Below, piece by piece: positions 5,184-7,108 of a stretch of 7,108 nt of DNA. Location of the stretch: the NCBI GenBank assembly GCA_934096585.1, contig CAKOMG010000013.1, positions 1 to 7,108 of the forward strand, read 5' to 3'. Under the pieces are notes generated by a model that was not told the origin of the DNA, did not search any database, and saw nothing but the letters and a program-made list of their open reading frames with translations. Position numbers and translations under genes: made by a program. Source of the stretch: an uncultured Bacilli bacterium (GTDB lineage: Bacteria > Bacillota_I > Bacilli_A > ML615J-28 > CAG-698). Every line of letters starts with the position of its first letter. The stretch's first letter is position 1.

Positions 5184-5876
5184 ATGAAACAATTAGGAAT
5201 TTTGATTGACATGGGTGATACATTAATTCATAATATTGATTTTAATTTTAAAAGATCTTTAACATTAATGTATGAAAAAAGTTTAAATAAGAATGTAACA
5301 TTAGATGAGTTTTTAAACTATAGTTTGAAAATAATTAATGATGTTTTTTCTGAAAGGCATTTTATTGAAATAAAGCTAATTGATTTTTTAAAACAATTAA
5401 TGGAATTATTTGACTTTTCTTATAATATTAGTTTAGATGAATTAGAAATAGATTTTTCAAAAAACCTTTCTATAATTGAAATAGTTGATCATTCTATTGA
5501 TTTACTTAAATATCTAAAACAAAAGAATTATAAAATTATTGTTTTATCAAATACATGTATGAGTAAAAAAGCTATTATAAATATTTTAAAACCATTTCAT
5601 GCTTATTTAGATGATGTTATTGTTTCTAGTGATTACTGTGTAAGAAAGCCTCATTTTAGTTTTTTTGATATTGTTATAAAAAGATTAGACCTTAACAAAC
5701 AAAATATTTGTTTTATTGGTAATGATTATTATTATGATATTTATGGTAGCAATTTATCAGGTATAAAAGCTATATGGTTTAATGAAAAGCATTTAGCACC
5801 AGATAGCAAATATCAATGTCAAAATTATATTGAAATTGATAATTATGAAACAATCATTAAAAAGGAATTATTATGA
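5184..5876 (+). CDS. HAD-superfamily hydrolase (putative phosphatase), atypical motif I
   Basis: Cytoplasmic haloacid-dehalogenase-fold hydrolase of 230 aa; most relatives remove phosphate from small metabolites through an aspartyl-phosphate intermediate. Motif I is DMGDT at 9-13 with nucleophile D9, motif II is the serine in LSNT (S122), motif III is K155 in VRKPHFSFF, and motif IV is IGNDYYYD (178-185) with D181 and D185. An alpha-helical cap of about 100 residues lies between motifs I and II, as in subfamily I. The usual second aspartate of motif I (DxDGT), the general acid/base, is Gly11 here, with an aspartate one place later; glycine at this place also occurs in HAD proteins with DxGG or DxGN. 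Substrate cannot be told. The stop codon overlaps the cca start by four bases (ATGA), so the two are very probably co-transcribed and translationally coupled; a link to tRNA or nucleotide metabolism is possible but unproven. Confidence 0.88.
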   Translation: MKQLGILIDMGDTLIHNIDFNFKRSLTLMYEKSLNKNVTLDEFLNYSLKIINDVFSERHFIEIKLIDFLKQLMELFDFSYNISLDELEIDFSKNLSIIEIVDHSIDLLKYLKQKNYKIIVLSNTCMSKKAIINILKPFHAYLDDVIVSSDYCVRKPHFSFFDIVIKRLDLNKQNICFIGNDYYYDIYGSNLSGIKAIWFNEKHLAPDSKYQCQNYIEIDNYETIIKKELL

Positions 5877-7051
5877 AATTAGAATTTAAAGAAGAAGCGT
5901 TAACAATTTTAAAATGTTTGAATGATCATGGATTTGAAGCTTATATTGTTGGTGGAGCAGTTAGAAACAAAATATTAAATATCAAAATTTCTGATTATGA
6001 TATTACCACTTCGGCAACTCCAGATGAAATGATTAATATTTTTACTTTTGCGAAAATTGTGCCCACTGGTATAAAACATGGTACAATTACAGTGTTTTAT
6101 AATCATATTCCTTTTGAAGTTACAACATTTAGAATTGATGGGGATTATATTGATAATCGTCATCCTAATGATGTAAAGTTTGTTAATAATCTTGAACTAG
6201 ATTTGTCTAGGAGAGATTTTACTATCAATGCCATGTGCTATAACAATGAATTAATTGACTTATTTGGTGGTGTGGAAGATTTAAAGAAAAAAATAATACG
6301 AACTGTTAACAATCCTATTCAAAGATTCGATGAGGATGCTTTACGCATTTTGAGAGCCTTAAGGTTTGCTTGTCAATTAAAGTTTTCGATTGAATTGGAA
6401 ACTAAAAAAGCTATTCATTCAGAAAAAAAATTATTGAGGAATATAAGTGCTGAACGTGTAGTTATTGAATTGTTTAACATGTTTAAATATGATAATACTT
6501 ATGTTTTAAATGAGTTTTTTGATGTTTTTTTAATTATTTTTCCAATGCTTAATGAGTCTGAAAAAGAAGAAGTTATTCGCAAATTTAAGTATTTTAATTC
6601 TATAAAAGATGAGAAACAATTATTGAAATTTGCTTATTTAGTTAAAAATATTAAAAATGATGTTTCACTTTATGATTTATATAAAATGTCAAAAAAACAA
6701 ATCCGCTTGATTAAATTTGTTAATGAGGATTTGAAATTAGATGATGATATCATTGAATGTAAAAAACTATTGAAAAATTATGAATTTAATGATATTATAT
6801 TCTATACAAATTATCATATTGAAATTGAAGAAGAAAAAGAAAAAATAAAAGAAGCCTTATATAAAGCTTCTTTAGAGTGCCATCGAATTAATATGTTAGC
6901 AATTCGTGGCCAAGATTTATCTGATTTAAACATTAAACCTAAATATTACGGAGAAGTATTAAATCATATATTAGATTTGGTTATTGAAGAAAAAATGCCC
7001 AACGATCATGATTTAATTATAAAGTACCTCAAAAATTTAAAATGTCTATAG
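5873..7051 (+). CDS. cca: CCA-adding enzyme (tRNA nucleotidyltransferase, class II)
   Basis: Adds or repairs the 3'-terminal CCA of tRNAs in the cytoplasm using CTP and ATP without a nucleic-acid template. Class II head-domain motifs appear in order: motif A GGAVRN (27-32) with metal-binding D41 and D43 in SDYDITTSA; motif B RRDFTINAM (113-121); hinge motif C around RTVNNPIQRFD (143-153); motif D EDALRILR (154-161), which reads the incoming base; and motif E SAERVVIEL (192-200). The all-alpha body and tail fill the remainder to 392 aa, a normal length for Firmicutes. The ATG lies six bases after AAAGGA and within the stop of the HAD gene. Class II also includes poly(A) polymerases, but these are mainly proteobacterial, so CCA addition is the sounder reading. 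The tRNA-Gly next door already encodes its CCA, so there the enzyme would serve only for repair. Confidence 0.95.
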   Translation: MKLEFKEEALTILKCLNDHGFEAYIVGGAVRNKILNIKISDYDITTSATPDEMINIFTFAKIVPTGIKHGTITVFYNHIPFEVTTFRIDGDYIDNRHPNDVKFVNNLELDLSRRDFTINAMCYNNELIDLFGGVEDLKKKIIRTVNNPIQRFDEDALRILRALRFACQLKFSIELETKKAIHSEKKLLRNISAERVVIELFNMFKYDNTYVLNEFFDVFLIIFPMLNESEKEEVIRKFKYFNSIKDEKQLLKFAYLVKNIKNDVSLYDLYKMSKKQIRLIKFVNEDLKLDDDIIECKKLLKNYEFNDIIFYTNYHIEIEEEKEKIKEALYKASLECHRINMLAIRGQDLSDLNIKPKYYGEVLNHILDLVIEEKMPNDHDLIIKYLKNLKCL

Positions 7052-7069
7052 GTAGCTATCCTATAGACA
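7043..7069. terminator. Hairpin spanning the cca stop codon
   Basis: A perfect 10-bp stem (TGTCTATAGG 7043-7052 with CCTATAGACA 7060-7069) with loop TAGCTAT contains the cca stop TAG (7049-7051). No T-run follows on the plus strand. On the minus strand it is followed by TTTTAAATTTTT, so it may terminate a convergent gene to the right, or act as an mRNA 3' stabiliser for the operon. Confidence 0.5.
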
Positions 7070-7087
7070 CCAATAAAAGATTGAGGG

Positions 7088-7108
7088 AAATTATACTTCT
7101 TTCGAAGT
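7088..7108 (+). other. Possible hairpin cut by the window edge
   Basis: ACTTC-TTTC-GAAGT (7095-7108) forms a 5-bp stem reaching the last base. The bases just before it (AAATTAT, 7088-7094) could extend the stem if the sequence continues ATAATTT. It may be the real terminator of the HAD-cca operon, but this cannot be judged from inside the window. Confidence 0.25.

Noticed and set aside
5975..6163. 62-codon minus-strand frame inside cca
   Set aside because: It is antisense to the motif A to B region of a certain gene and has no start signals.
1..7108. Mycoplasma-type genetic code (TGA = Trp)
   Set aside because: Tryptophans in the recognised proteins are TGG, no in-frame TGA interrupts them, and TGA is the natural stop of the HAD gene at the cca overlap.
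1..7108. CRISPR array, insertion sequence or defence cassette
   Set aside because: I found no regularly spaced repeats, transposase motifs, terminal inverted repeats or defence domains on either strand.

Overview
The window is very AT-rich DNA from a low-GC Gram-positive bacterium. UGG is the tryptophan codon, and the HAD gene (5184-5876) ends at a TGA that functions as a stop. This argues for the standard bacterial code and against Mycoplasma or Spiroplasma. Together with a pyrophosphate-type phosphofructokinase and a wall amidase with Ig-like repeats, the picture fits an Erysipelotrichia- or Acholeplasma-like lineage, perhaps an uncultured gut one. That placement is inference; no taxonomic marker gene is present.

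Layout. (1) 2-1551 (+): the 3' part of a secreted N-acetylmuramoyl-L-alanine amidase with Ig-like repeats. Its reading frame is broken near nt 80 and its true start lies left of the window. A strong terminator follows. (2) 1632-2972 (+): a self-contained unit for PPi-dependent 6-phosphofructokinase, with promoter, Shine-Dalgarno, gene and 14-bp-stem terminator. (3) 2973-3620 (+): a 200-bp A-tract-rich leader and a short single-stranded-DNA-binding protein with its own near-consensus promoter. (4) 3641-4752 (-): a solitary six-TM membrane protein of unknown function, with its own promoter and a shared bidirectional terminator. (5) 4751-4902 (-): a gene-less stretch that nevertheless carries a promoter-like site and a terminator, so it may encode a small RNA or a 28-aa hydrophobic peptide. 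(6) 4955-5104 (-): a tRNA-Gly(GCC) with encoded CCA, its own promoter and terminator. (7) 5137-7069 (+): a two-gene operon, HAD-family hydrolase and CCA-adding tRNA nucleotidyltransferase, joined by a 4-nt ATGA overlap.

The genes are mostly housekeeping functions (glycolysis, wall turnover, DNA binding, tRNA maturation) in short, well-insulated transcription units. I see no mobile element, CRISPR array or defence cassette. I do not claim an undescribed multi-gene system. The most interesting items are the orphan minus-strand transcription unit, a 10-bp imperfect dyad shared by its promoter and the pfk promoter, the tailless SSB with a palindrome at its predicted transcription start, the unknown membrane protein, and the frameshift that makes the apparent N-terminus of the amidase wrong.
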